Source: an uncultured bacterium (lineage in GTDB: Bacteria > Bacillota > Clostridia > Peptostreptococcales > Anaerovoracaceae). Taken from it: a DNA stretch of 59,320 nucleotides. This document shows, piece by piece, positions 42,987 through 52,412 of this stretch; the stretch's first letter is position 1, and every line of letters begins with the position of its first letter. Under the pieces are notes generated by a model. The model was given only the letters and a program-made list of their open reading frames with translations. It made no database searches and had not been told where the DNA came from. The stretch spans positions 1 through 59,320 of the forward strand of contig CAJMLH010000008.1 of the NCBI GenBank assembly GCA_905214195.1, in the 5' to 3' direction. Made by a program: the position numbers and the translations under genes.

Positions 42987-44198
42987 TTATTTATTATGTT
43001 TTTTTATTGCTTCAGCCATGCGCCTGAGCCCTTCCTCCAAAAGGCATCGAGGCATTGCCAAATTAAGACGAACAAAACCTTTTGCATTGCCGACAAACAA
43101 TTCATCGCCGCCCTCAAGCAGAACACCTGCTTCATTGGCAAAGAAATCGCATAAATCCTCTACATCAGGCAAAGCACGGTTCATATCTACCCACGCCAGA
43201 TAAGTGGCCTGCGGAACATAACATCCTACATCAGGAACATTTTCATTTAAATAAGACTTCATAAGCTCAAAATTTTTGTCAAGATATTCTTTGAGCTGAA
43301 CAAGCCACTCTCCGCCCTTTTGATATGCAGCTTTATGAGCTTCCAAAGAAACAGGATTGATTGAACCTATCAACTTATCACGATCAGAAAAATGTTCGCT
43401 GTATTTTTCATCTCTTATTATAATGTTTGAATGCATCAATCCAGCCATATTGAAAGTTTTGCTTGCTGACATGCAAGTTATGAGTTTCTTATATTCAGGC
43501 ATGATTTTAGCCATAGGAATATGGTGATTTCCGGTTCTCAAAAGGTCGCAGTGAATCTCATCTGAAACAATCCAAAGATTATTCTTTTCCACTATCTCCG
43601 CAACTCTTTTCAGTTCATCCTCAGTCCATACTCTTCCTGTCGGGTTATGTGGATTGCACCACATCAGCATTGTAACATCGGGATCAGCGGCTTTCTTCTC
43701 AAAGTCATCAAAGTCTATGGTGAAATATCCGTTATCATTCTTTAAGTCTGATGTAACCAATTCTACCCTGTTATACTCCGCTGCATGAAGAAAGAACCCA
43801 TATGCCGGAGCAAGAGTCAGAACCTTTTTGTCAGGCAGACAAAAATCTTCAACAAATTGGTACAGTGCAGGAATTATACCTGCGGAAAACTTAAGCTGTT
43901 CCTTGGGAAATTCCCAATTGTACATATCACTGCACCACTTTGAGAATATATCATAGTATTCTGAATCATACACTCCGCTGTAACCGAAAATACGCTTATC
44001 AATGCGATTCTTCATTGCTTCGCATACTTCAGGCGGCGTTGCAAACTCCATATCAGCCACCCACATGCGTATAAATTCTTCATCTTTATAAGGAAATACT
44101 TTTTCAGGGCCTGCATGGAAAATGTAACCCCTGAAACCATCTGTGTTTAAAGCATTTGTATGCCTTCTGTCAATAATTTCATCAAAATTGTACTTCAT
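42987..44198 (-). CDS. PLP-dependent C-S lyase / aminotransferase, MalY/PatB type
   Basis: 403 aa, fold-type I. PLP lysine in SASKTFNMAGL; MLMWCNPHNPTGRVWT and IVSDEIHCDLL are the MalY/PatB segments. Family members are cystathionine beta-lyases that also cleave cysteine to pyruvate, H2S and ammonia. RBS AAGGAGATG about a dozen bases before the start. Adjacent to dus without obvious functional link. Confidence 0.88.
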   Translation of the reverse strand: MKYNFDEIIDRRHTNALNTDGFRGYIFHAGPEKVFPYKDEEFIRMWVADMEFATPPEVCEAMKNRIDKRIFGYSGVYDSEYYDIFSKWCSDMYNWEFPKEQLKFSAGIIPALYQFVEDFCLPDKKVLTLAPAYGFFLHAAEYNRVELVTSDLKNDNGYFTIDFDDFEKKAADPDVTMLMWCNPHNPTGRVWTEDELKRVAEIVEKNNLWIVSDEIHCDLLRTGNHHIPMAKIMPEYKKLITCMSASKTFNMAGLMHSNIIIRDEKYSEHFSDRDKLIGSINPVSLEAHKAAYQKGGEWLVQLKEYLDKNFELMKSYLNENVPDVGCYVPQATYLAWVDMNRALPDVEDLCDFFANEAGVLLEGGDELFVGNAKGFVRLNLAMPRCLLEEGLRRMAEAIKKHNK

Positions 44199-44224
44199 CT
44201 CATGTCATCTCCTTCGGGTTTGTC

Positions 44225-45184
44225 TTATATACTTTTTATGGCTTCTTTAAGTTCATCTATGTCGTTTATCTGATTTACCTTTCCCCTAAACGATGCTGCA
44301 TTGTGCATTCCTTTAATATACCAACCTACATGCTTTCTCATTTCACGAACGGCCGGATATTCTCCTTTAAACTCCGCAAGGTCTTCAAGATGGCGAATCA
44401 TCATTTCTTTCTTTTCTTCTCCGCTCGGTGGCTGGGGAAGTTCTTCACCTTTCCAAGCTGCCGTAAGCTCTCTGAATATCCATGGGTTACCCAAAGCGCC
44501 TCTTCCCACCATAACAAAATCGCATCCCGTTTCTTTCATCATTGCCATTGCAGAAGCTGCGTCTACAACATCTCCATTGCCGACAACAGGTATATCTACA
44601 GCTCTTTTTACTGCTGCTATCATACTCCAATCAGCTTTTCCGCTATAATATTGTTCTCTTGTTCTGCCATGAACAGTTATTGCACAAGCTCCTGCTGCCG
44701 AAATCGCATGAGCAACTTCCACTGCGTTGATAGAATTGTTATCCCAGCCTATCCTTATCTTAACGGTTACAGGTTTATCAGTATTCTTTACTGTGGCTGA
44801 GACTATATCATATATCAAATCGGGATTTTTTAAAAGTGCAGACCCTTCGCCGTTTTTTACAATCTTAGGTACGGGACATCCCATATTGATATCAATCGCC
44901 GCACAAGGTAGTTTAGAAAGTTCTGCGGCCGTAAATGCCATTATTTCAGGTTCATGACCAAAAATCTGAAACGCAACAGGTCTTTCTTCTTCATATGTTT
45001 CAAGAAGCCTTGCCGTATTTTTATCTTTATACCATAGTCCCTTGCCGCTTACCATTTCGCTGAACACCAGCGCCGCCCCTTGTTCCTTGCAAAGTATCCT
45101 CATCGGTGCATCTGTTATACCTGCCAGAGGTGCAAGAAAAAAGGGATTATCCAGTATCAAGCTGCCTATACGCAATTCTTTCAT
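44225..45184 (-). CDS. dus: tRNA-dihydrouridine synthase
   Basis: 319 aa, FMN-dependent TIM barrel: FFLAPLAGITDAPMR, INMGCPVPKIVKNGEGSALL with the catalytic Cys, ITVHGRTREQYYSG, VVGNGDV. Reduces uridines in the tRNA D-loop. Start at ATG 45184 chosen for AAGGGAG upstream; a start five codons earlier lacks one. It follows pucR and ends the ftsH-pucR-dus part of the cluster. DusB-like members are common next to ftsH/tilS-type loci. Confidence 0.94.
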   Translation of the reverse strand: MKELRIGSLILDNPFFLAPLAGITDAPMRILCKEQGAALVFSEMVSGKGLWYKDKNTARLLETYEEERPVAFQIFGHEPEIMAFTAAELSKLPCAAIDINMGCPVPKIVKNGEGSALLKNPDLIYDIVSATVKNTDKPVTVKIRIGWDNNSINAVEVAHAISAAGACAITVHGRTREQYYSGKADWSMIAAVKRAVDIPVVGNGDVVDAASAMAMMKETGCDFVMVGRGALGNPWIFRELTAAWKGEELPQPPSGEEKKEMMIRHLEDLAEFKGEYPAVREMRKHVGWYIKGMHNAASFRGKVNQINDIDELKEAIKSI

Positions 45185-45226
45185 GGTTCTCCCTTTCATT
45201 TCTTTAATATTATTACTTGATGTTTC

Positions 45227-46807
45227 TTAGTTAGTCGCCGCTTCCATACGCTGCAATGCCAATGCTATAGTCAGACCCGGAATTACACGGTTACCTGTAA
45301 TTTCTGCGCCTAAAACATCATTTATTTTTTTCAGTCTGTATTGGACAGTGTTTGTATGTATGCCCATAAACTCCGCCGTTTTTCCGCTGTTCATCCCGGC
45401 ATCAAGAACGAAAGTTTCAAGCGTATCAAGGAGCTGCCTTGACTTATTGTCACCCTCTTTTCTGAAAGGTCCCAAAAGATCGCTGTAATTCTTTTTAAGA
45501 TATCCTCCCTGCATCTTAATATTCATGCAGTTGCTCACAAGCGCCAGCTCATATTTGGTAAAGACTCTCTTGTATGGGAATATATAACCTACAGATGACC
45601 ATGTTTCGTTTATTATGTGAAATCCGTCACCGGCTCCCTCTATTGCATCTACACCTGTCACATGGAATATTCTGGCAGTCTTATCCTCTTTCATTTCATC
45701 AAACATTTTTATGCAGACAGCTTTTTCTCCCGGTTCTTCTATGCCGCCGGCTTCCTCACCTTTAAATATAACGCCGTAAATTTCTCCGTCTTCATTCAGC
45801 CTGATTACTTTTAAGAGTTTTCTTTCTTCATAAGAAGCTATAATACTCTCACTTTTAATCGTGTCTAATCCTCTTGCATAAAAGACAGAAATCAGGTCTG
45901 ACGGTTTTATTCCAACCTCTTCCCTTAAAGAATAGGCAAGGCTTTTGTTTCCTCTTATCAAAGCTTTTACAAATTCTGCCTTTGCATCCCTTTCAGGGGT
46001 GAATTTCCACATTCCCATGGCAAGTTCGATAATTTCCGCCAGCTTCGTTATTTCTCCTGCTGAATAATTATCCTCATTATCAACAATAAGGAGATAATAT
46101 TTTTCACCGTTGTTCTCTATCCTGCCCCAATAAGTCAAAACACCTTCGATTTCTATAAGGCTATAAACATGACTAAAGTTCAGAGCAACTTCCCGTCCTC
46201 TCCTTATGGCTGCATCTATAGCTATTTTATGCCTTGTCTCAACATTAAATATCGGATTAAAATCCTCGCTGAGCAAAACCACCTGAAATTCATTGCTTAC
46301 GGCCGCTTCTCTCAATGCTTGTTTAAAGCTGCTGTGCTTTTCAAAATTCAATAAATGAAATATCGTATTATTTATTAAGCTATTTTTGAAGTTACTGCTG
46401 TATAAGACTTTCTCCATTACCTGTGTGATAATTTCCGAATATCCTACATTGATGCCTGCCGCAAGAATTACAAGGGGAAGCCCTACATCCTCAGCTGCCC
46501 TTATGACTTCTTGATAATTGTGATAGTCCGCCGCATTCTCACGCTGAAGTATAACAATGCCGGAAACACCGGACTTTGCCAGTTCCTTTATGGTTTCCAC
46601 CTGCATCTGGGTATTTTTCTTCATTCCCGAAAAAGCAGTAAGTATCAGTTCCTCAGGCTTTCCGTTATATAATACGGCTTCCTCAGGGTTTGCTGCATCA
46701 AGAACGGAAATATTCTTAATCCTTTTATCCAGATTTTTTTCTCCGGCAACCACAACGCCACGACTAAGCACATTGAGCTGCAAACAGTCTCTAAATGTTA
46801 TCTTCAT
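45227..46807 (-). CDS. PucR-family transcriptional regulator
   Basis: 526 aa. N-terminal PucR domain (LNVLSRGVVVAGEKNLDKRIKN...), a central GGDEF-like segment and a C-terminal HTH_30 (LDTLETFVLDAGMNSGKTAEFMGIHTNTVQYRLKKI). The founder regulates purine catabolism in Bacillus; targets here are unknown and no purine-degradation genes are nearby. It overlaps the ftsH 3' end by 17 bases, so the two are probably translated in sequence from one mRNA. Confidence 0.88.
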   Translation of the reverse strand: MKITFRDCLQLNVLSRGVVVAGEKNLDKRIKNISVLDAANPEEAVLYNGKPEELILTAFSGMKKNTQMQVETIKELAKSGVSGIVILQRENAADYHNYQEVIRAAEDVGLPLVILAAGINVGYSEIITQVMEKVLYSSNFKNSLINNTIFHLLNFEKHSSFKQALREAAVSNEFQVVLLSEDFNPIFNVETRHKIAIDAAIRRGREVALNFSHVYSLIEIEGVLTYWGRIENNGEKYYLLIVDNEDNYSAGEITKLAEIIELAMGMWKFTPERDAKAEFVKALIRGNKSLAYSLREEVGIKPSDLISVFYARGLDTIKSESIIASYEERKLLKVIRLNEDGEIYGVIFKGEEAGGIEEPGEKAVCIKMFDEMKEDKTARIFHVTGVDAIEGAGDGFHIINETWSSVGYIFPYKRVFTKYELALVSNCMNIKMQGGYLKKNYSDLLGPFRKEGDNKSRQLLDTLETFVLDAGMNSGKTAEFMGIHTNTVQYRLKKINDVLGAEITGNRVIPGLTIALALQRMEAATN

Positions 46808-48944
46808 CTTTTTTCATTTCCTCATCAGCAGACAAAAGGTCTCTCTCCTCGTCTGCGGTATCGTCAATTGCACTTTCTGAATTATCATCAGGCATTTCGT
46901 CGGGAACAGACTCTTCCTCATCTTCTCCTGACTCGTAATCGTCAGAATCCGACTTGGAATCTGACGAATCCTCATCGTCCATATAATCGGTATCGTATTT
47001 TTCAAGTTCAGCCTTAAGGCGTTCCTCCTCTTCTCTTCGGATTCTCTCGCTTTCTTCGGCTTCTTCCCTGTCTCTTTCCTTTTTTGCTTCCTCAGATATC
47101 TTGACATTTTCTGCGAGTTCTTCTGCACTGTATTTGCCGGTAAACAAATCTTCAAACTGCTCGCCGTCGATGGTTTCAACAAGCAGCAACGCTTCGGCAA
47201 CTCTCTCCAATGTAGCCATATTTTCTTTCAGAAGTCTTTCTGCTTCCTTATATGCCTCTGATATTATTTTCTTTATTTCATCATCTATTTCACGAGCCAC
47301 TTCATCTGAATAATTTTTGTGGGTCGTAAAATCATTTCCCAAGAATACTTCTTCGGAGCTGCTGTAATTTACAGTACCCAGCTTTTCGCTGAATCCATAC
47401 TTCGTAACCATGTCACGAGCAATTTCCGTAGCACGCATAATATCGTTGCTTGCTCCTGTACTTATATCGTCGAGGGTAAGCGCCTCGGCTACTCGTCCCC
47501 CAAGCAGATGTACTATGGCATTTTTCATGCTGTTTTTAGTCTCATAGCTTCTGTCTTCTTTAGGGAGAGTCATAGTGAATCCACCGGCTCTTCCTCTTGG
47601 AATAATTGTAACCTGATGTACAGGGTCACTTTCAGGAATACACCTTGCAACAACTGCATGACCCGCCTCATGATATGCGGTAAGTTTTCTTTCCTTAGGA
47701 CTTATAACTCTGCTCTTCTTTTCAGGACCTGCTATAACCTTTGTAATAGCTTCTTCGATTTCTTCCATTCTGATAAAGCGTCCGTTTCTTCTTGCAGTTA
47801 TAAGGGCCGCTTCATTAAGAAGGTTTTCGATATCGGCAGGAGTAAATCCCGGAGTTCTTCTTGCAAGTATAGCCGGAGTAACATCTTCTGCAAGAGGTTT
47901 ATTCTTGCTGTGTATTTTGAAGATTTCTTCACGACCTTTTATATCAGGCGCCCCGATTACAATCTGTCTGTCAAATCTGCCCGGTCTTAAGAGTGCCGGG
48001 TCAAGAATATCAGGTCTGTTGGTAGCTGCCAGTATTATTATTCCGGAGTTTTCTGCAAACCCGTCCATTTCTACAAGGAGCTGGTTTAAAGTCTGTTCTC
48101 TTTCATCATGGCCTCCGCCTATGCCGGCTCCTCTTTTTCTTCCAACGGCATCTATTTCGTCTATGAAAACGATACAAGGCGAATTTTTCTTTGCCTGGTC
48201 AAACAAGTCTCTTACTCTCGAAGCTCCCACACCTACAAACATTTCAACAAAGTCTGAACCGCTTATGGTGAAAAAAGGAACGCCCGCTTCCCCTGCGGCA
48301 GCCTTGGAAACATAGGTTTTACCTGTTCCCGGAGGGCCTACAAGGAGAATTCCCTTTGGTATTCTTGCTCCCAGATCTTTATATTTTCTTGGATATTTGA
48401 GGAAGTCTACAACTTCTTCAAGTTCCTGTTTCTCTTCATCAAGCCCGGCAACATCTGCAAAAGTAACCTTCTTTTCGTTGCCTTTAACCATCTTGGCTCT
48501 TGATTTTGCGAACTGGAATGCCTTACCGTTGCCTCCCTGGTTCATCATAAAGTAAATCAAGAATATTATTGCACCTGCGGCAAACAATGTCGGCAGCAAG
48601 CTTAAAATCACAGAGCCTGCATTATTGGGAGCATCGCTCTCATATTTTAATGTGCCTTCCTGCATCTGCGGAAACAGATACTGTTCATTTATCAGCGTAA
48701 GCTCAACAAGGGAATTTACATAAGTATAAACGACTTTCTTTTCGTTTAGCTTTCCTGTAAGCTTCGTGTCTGTTACATTTATTTCTTTGATTTTTTCGTC
48801 CTCTAAATACTCTATAAAAGTGGACAATGCAACCTTTTTTACCTCGGTACCGTCATTGTTCATTCCTCTGTACACTCCTGCTACGCCCAATACAACGGCA
48901 AACAGGACGATGTATACAATTAAGTTTTTTGTAAATCGCTTCAC
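46791..48944 (-). CDS. ftsH: ATP-dependent zinc metalloprotease FtsH
   Basis: 717 aa. Two membrane segments (about residues 7-24 and 108-128) flank an external domain, followed by an AAA module (GPPGTGKT, IVFIDEIDAVG) and the zinc site HEAGH. The protease part ends near residue 615; after it comes a roughly 100-residue tail that is highly acidic (DDEDSSDSKSDSDDYESGED and onward), longer than in most FtsH proteins. Degrades membrane and regulatory proteins. It follows tilS directly, whereas in many Firmicutes hprT lies between them. Confidence 0.97.
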   Translation of the reverse strand: MKRFTKNLIVYIVLFAVVLGVAGVYRGMNNDGTEVKKVALSTFIEYLEDEKIKEINVTDTKLTGKLNEKKVVYTYVNSLVELTLINEQYLFPQMQEGTLKYESDAPNNAGSVILSLLPTLFAAGAIIFLIYFMMNQGGNGKAFQFAKSRAKMVKGNEKKVTFADVAGLDEEKQELEEVVDFLKYPRKYKDLGARIPKGILLVGPPGTGKTYVSKAAAGEAGVPFFTISGSDFVEMFVGVGASRVRDLFDQAKKNSPCIVFIDEIDAVGRKRGAGIGGGHDEREQTLNQLLVEMDGFAENSGIIILAATNRPDILDPALLRPGRFDRQIVIGAPDIKGREEIFKIHSKNKPLAEDVTPAILARRTPGFTPADIENLLNEAALITARRNGRFIRMEEIEEAITKVIAGPEKKSRVISPKERKLTAYHEAGHAVVARCIPESDPVHQVTIIPRGRAGGFTMTLPKEDRSYETKNSMKNAIVHLLGGRVAEALTLDDISTGASNDIMRATEIARDMVTKYGFSEKLGTVNYSSSEEVFLGNDFTTHKNYSDEVAREIDDEIKKIISEAYKEAERLLKENMATLERVAEALLLVETIDGEQFEDLFTGKYSAEELAENVKISEEAKKERDREEAEESERIRREEEERLKAELEKYDTDYMDDEDSSDSKSDSDDYESGEDEEESVPDEMPDDNSESAIDDTADEERDLLSADEEMKKDEDNI

Positions 48945-49006
48945 GATTTTCCCCCTTACATTTTTGTTTTATTCTACAAATATAATGGTGTATTTTATCA
49001 TATTTA

Positions 49007-50656
49007 TCACAATTTTTCAAGGATAATTACTTTATTTTCATGGTTTGGGCACTGTTCTTTTTCAGGTTCTTCACAATCATTCTTTCCATTGCTTTCCCTC
49101 GATATACTGCCGATTGAAACACATTTGTCAGATACTTTGTAACGCTCCGAGAAGCGGCCTTTTTCAGCCAAAGACTCTTTTACAAAGTATTTTGAGGGCA
49201 GTACCCATAAAACATCGCTTCCCTTTGCAAGAAGCAGCATATTATCACGATGCAGCTTGGGAACTTTTTCATCTACGAAAAAGTCCTGTATTTTTTTGCT
49301 TCCTCCTGCAACAGCAATTCTATCGCCTTTTTTTCTCGTTCTCATCAAAAGTTCCGAGCACGAAACTCCCTCAAAAGCACCATATACGGAAAAGTTTCCT
49401 TCTGCTGCTTCTTCTTTCTTTTTAAGGCGAAACTGTTCAAACTCTTCTTTTGTAAGCTCATAAAGTTTCCATCCATACTCCTCGGGAGTAGTTTTATTGT
49501 TTTTTTCTGTATTAGACTCATCTATAAAAAATATAATTTTGTCATATTCTCTTTTAACTCTTGCATTGTCAGGCAGCAGGTATATAGCCGACGGATTCTT
49601 TGAATTCAAAACTCTGTCTATCCCCTCTTCCTGAGCATATGTTATATTTTGAGCCACTCCTATTTTATCAAGCGCAATTGTGTAAACTCTCATCCTCAAA
49701 GCTCTGTGAGCTTTGAGCAGCGGCTTTATATCAAGGCTGACGGATTTGACGGTCTTGCCTTTTCCTACCTGCCTGTCGTCTGTAAATTCCGTACTGCCGA
49801 TGGAATTGATACCTTTTATAAATTCCGAATTGTCACTTTTCGTAGTACAATTTTCAAATGCTAAATCGTCAACTTGCGATTCACAAAACGATGCGTCGAA
49901 TATCTTCTTAGCCTCACTGCCGATGAAGTCTCTGTCCTCTGCCGCTACTTTTCCAAGCCTAATAAGAGCTTCTGTTATATTTTCATTAAAATTCTCTTTA
50001 ATATACGGTATCAGCATATTCCTGATTTTATTTCTTGTATAGAGATTTTCACTGTTAGTATGGTCTATCCGTGGAAGTAATTCTTGTTTTTCACAATAAT
50101 TTTCTATTTCATCCCTATCCACATCCAACAGTGGCCTTACTATTTTGAAACCCTTTTCATCCGGCCTGCTGTAAGGAATTCCATATAGTCCGTCTGTTCC
50201 TGTGCCTCTCAATATTCTGAACAGAATCGTTTCCGCCTGGTCATTGGCATTATGTGCCAACGCAATAGCAATATCACTATGGTTTAGACCTTTTTCACGG
50301 CGAATTTTCTCGGCTGTCATGGAAAAAGCATCATATCTGACTTTTCTTCCTGCCTCCTCTGAAGTCATCCCGTATTCCTTTGCAATTAAATTGCAATCCG
50401 CTTTGTATACATCGCAGGGAATACCGTACTTCATACACATTTCACTTACATATAATTGGTCTTCGTCTGCTGCACCCGGTCTAAATCCGTGGTTGACATG
50501 AACTGCATACAGACTCCATTTCATCTCTTTAGACATTCTTCTAAGAACATCAAAGAGGCATACTGAATCGGGCCCTCCCGAAAGGCCTACAACAATATGC
50601 ATATTTTCGCTCAAAAGATTTTCTCTTTTTATTGTCTGCAAAATTTTATTTTTCAT
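49007..50656 (-). CDS. tilS: tRNA(Ile)-lysidine synthetase
   Basis: 549 aa; PP-loop VVGLSGGPDSVCLF near the N-terminus and the C-terminal substrate-binding domain (KKGDRIAV...KIQDFFVDEKVPK). Converts C34 of tRNA-Ile(CAU) to lysidine, essential for AUA decoding. Has an unusually long middle segment (about residues 240-310) rich in Ser/Asp/Thr. Located between the SpoIIE-like gene and ftsH. Confidence 0.96.
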   Translation of the reverse strand: MKNKILQTIKRENLLSENMHIVVGLSGGPDSVCLFDVLRRMSKEMKWSLYAVHVNHGFRPGAADEDQLYVSEMCMKYGIPCDVYKADCNLIAKEYGMTSEEAGRKVRYDAFSMTAEKIRREKGLNHSDIAIALAHNANDQAETILFRILRGTGTDGLYGIPYSRPDEKGFKIVRPLLDVDRDEIENYCEKQELLPRIDHTNSENLYTRNKIRNMLIPYIKENFNENITEALIRLGKVAAEDRDFIGSEAKKIFDASFCESQVDDLAFENCTTKSDNSEFIKGINSIGSTEFTDDRQVGKGKTVKSVSLDIKPLLKAHRALRMRVYTIALDKIGVAQNITYAQEEGIDRVLNSKNPSAIYLLPDNARVKREYDKIIFFIDESNTEKNNKTTPEEYGWKLYELTKEEFEQFRLKKKEEAAEGNFSVYGAFEGVSCSELLMRTRKKGDRIAVAGGSKKIQDFFVDEKVPKLHRDNMLLLAKGSDVLWVLPSKYFVKESLAEKGRFSERYKVSDKCVSIGSISRESNGKNDCEEPEKEQCPNHENKVIILEKL

Positions 50657-50734
50657 GGTTTTTACCGCTGTAAACTGAACTTAATATAGATTGCTGCTCT
50701 CAGCAGCTAAAAGCCTAAGAGCTTCGCTGCACAT

Positions 50735-51424
50735 TTATTCTATCATTGCCACTATCACTGTCAAGTCATCTCTTTCTCTGCCGCCGTATTTTTCCCTTGC
50801 GGCATCTGCTATTTCGCTTGCCAACAACTTAGGTCCAAGGCTCTCCCTCTTTGAGACCCCTCTAAGCAAGTTCTCAAGCCAGTTTGCTGAAAGGTCTTTT
50901 CTGTCGGCTTCCGTTACTCCATCGGAAACCATCACTATTATGTCCCCGGGATTAAGTTTTACTGCTGTGTTTTGCAGCCTTACCTTAGGTATAATTCCCA
51001 CCGGCAAGGCAGCTTGCTGTATTCTCCTTACCTCGCCGTTTCTCACAAGAAATGAGCTTGCAGCTCCCATCTTATAAAATCGAGCTTTCCCCGATTTCTT
51101 GTCTATTATGGTAAGGTCTACGGTAGCGAACATCTCCTCACTTCCGCTTTTTCTTACCATATGACCATTGAGAATTTTTATGGCATCAGATGCTTTTTCC
51201 CCATCCTTTAACATTCTCCTCAACCGGCTGATAACTGTTCGGCTCTCTGCCGCCGCCTTCATACCCTTTCCCATACCATCCGACAGTATGAAGGCCAGGC
51301 TGCCGTCAGGCAGCCCGCAGCAGACAGCGGCATCGCCGCTGCCTGCTGCGGCGGCAGTGGCGGCGGAAATCATAAACCTGCCCCGGCTTATCTTCTCAAT
51401 TTTATCTGCATTAGTATTTTTCAT
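50735..51424 (-). CDS. SpoIIE-like PP2C serine phosphatase, catalytic domain only
   Basis: 229 aa. Consists of the SpoIIE PP2C domain: GSGDAAVCCGLPDGSLAFILSDGMGKGMKAAAES, MFATVDLTIID, and GDIIVMVSDGVTEA and RDDLTVIVAMIE carry the metal-binding Asp residues. Bacillus SpoIIE is over 800 aa with ten membrane segments and an oligomerization region before this domain; both are missing, and the 95 bases upstream cannot encode them. It keeps the spoIIE-tilS-ftsH order, so it is an ortholog by position. It may be a soluble anti-anti-sigma phosphatase or a relic in a non-sporulating lineage. Catalytic residues are intact. Confidence 0.85.
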   Translation of the reverse strand: MKNTNADKIEKISRGRFMISAATAAAAGSGDAAVCCGLPDGSLAFILSDGMGKGMKAAAESRTVISRLRRMLKDGEKASDAIKILNGHMVRKSGSEEMFATVDLTIIDKKSGKARFYKMGAASSFLVRNGEVRRIQQAALPVGIIPKVRLQNTAVKLNPGDIIVMVSDGVTEADRKDLSANWLENLLRGVSKRESLGPKLLASEIADAAREKYGGRERDDLTVIVAMIE

Positions 51425-51519
51425 AATGCTTCAATTCTATCACATCGCATCTGTCAAACGATGTCGAAACAGGAAACACCACAAATTATCACTACTTCCG
51501 AAAAACCGGCGATTCATTG

Positions 51520-52353
51520 CTATTTTATTCCAAAAAACACCTTGGCATTTTCCATAGTCCGCATAGCAACCTCTTCATAAGACAAATTCTTTATAAGAGC
51601 AACTCTTCTTGCAGTATGCTCAACATAAACAGGCTTGTTTTGCTTGCCCCTGAAAGGAACCGGTGTGAGATACGGCGAATCAGTTTCAACTAACAAATAC
51701 TCTATTGGTATAGCTTCTACCATCTGCACCGTTTTATGATTATTCTTGTAAGTAACCGGTCCTGCAACAGAAAGAGTTGCCCCCAGCTTAACATATTCTT
51801 TTCCAAGCTCTTTGCTTCCACTGAAACAATGGAGCAAAACTCTTGCATCCTTTTCTTTCTTTTCAGGCTCCGCTCCCTGTCTTTCCGGAAACCATGATTT
51901 TCGTTCCTCGGAAAATGCGCCCTCTTCCTTTAGAATATCCATCGTCTTTTGATCTGCATCTCTTGAATGTATAACTATAGGCATTCTGAGTTTGTTTGCA
52001 AGCTGTATCTGCCTCCTGAACCAGTATTCCTGAACATCTCTTTCAGAACGGTCATAATGAAAATCAAGGCCTATTTCTCCTATTGCTTTGATTTTTTCAT
52101 TTCCTGCCAGTTTTTCAATTTCATTAAAAATCTCTTCGTTCATTGTTTTTGCATCGTGGGGATGAACTCCCACGGCACCGTAGCACCAAGGCAGCTTATT
52201 GGAATGTTCCGCTGCTTTCCTTGAACTTTTAATATCAAACCCTATATCCATAACATAAGATAAATCAGAAGCCTCGATTTCTTTAATCAAGGCTTCTCTT
52301 TCTTCTTGTGTATAGGTATCGTTGTTTATATGAGCATGTGAGTCAAATAACAT
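51520..52353 (-). CDS. TatD-family metal-dependent deoxyribonuclease
   Basis: 277 aa TIM-barrel hydrolase; FDSHAHINND metal site at the start, GEIGLDFHYDRS, VIHSRDAD, LLHCFSG and LVETDSPYLTP in order. Exo-deoxyribonuclease of the TatD/YcfH family, linked to DNA repair and RNA quality control. Commonly located next to metG in Firmicutes, as here. Confidence 0.94.
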   Translation of the reverse strand: MLFDSHAHINNDTYTQEEREALIKEIEASDLSYVMDIGFDIKSSRKAAEHSNKLPWCYGAVGVHPHDAKTMNEEIFNEIEKLAGNEKIKAIGEIGLDFHYDRSERDVQEYWFRRQIQLANKLRMPIVIHSRDADQKTMDILKEEGAFSEERKSWFPERQGAEPEKKEKDARVLLHCFSGSKELGKEYVKLGATLSVAGPVTYKNNHKTVQMVEAIPIEYLLVETDSPYLTPVPFRGKQNKPVYVEHTARRVALIKNLSYEEVAMRTMENAKVFFGIK

Positions 52354-52412
52354 AACATACCTCTCCTGTAAATTTAATTCGATTTTTCAAGCCGTCGCTA
52401 TCATTTCGGTTA

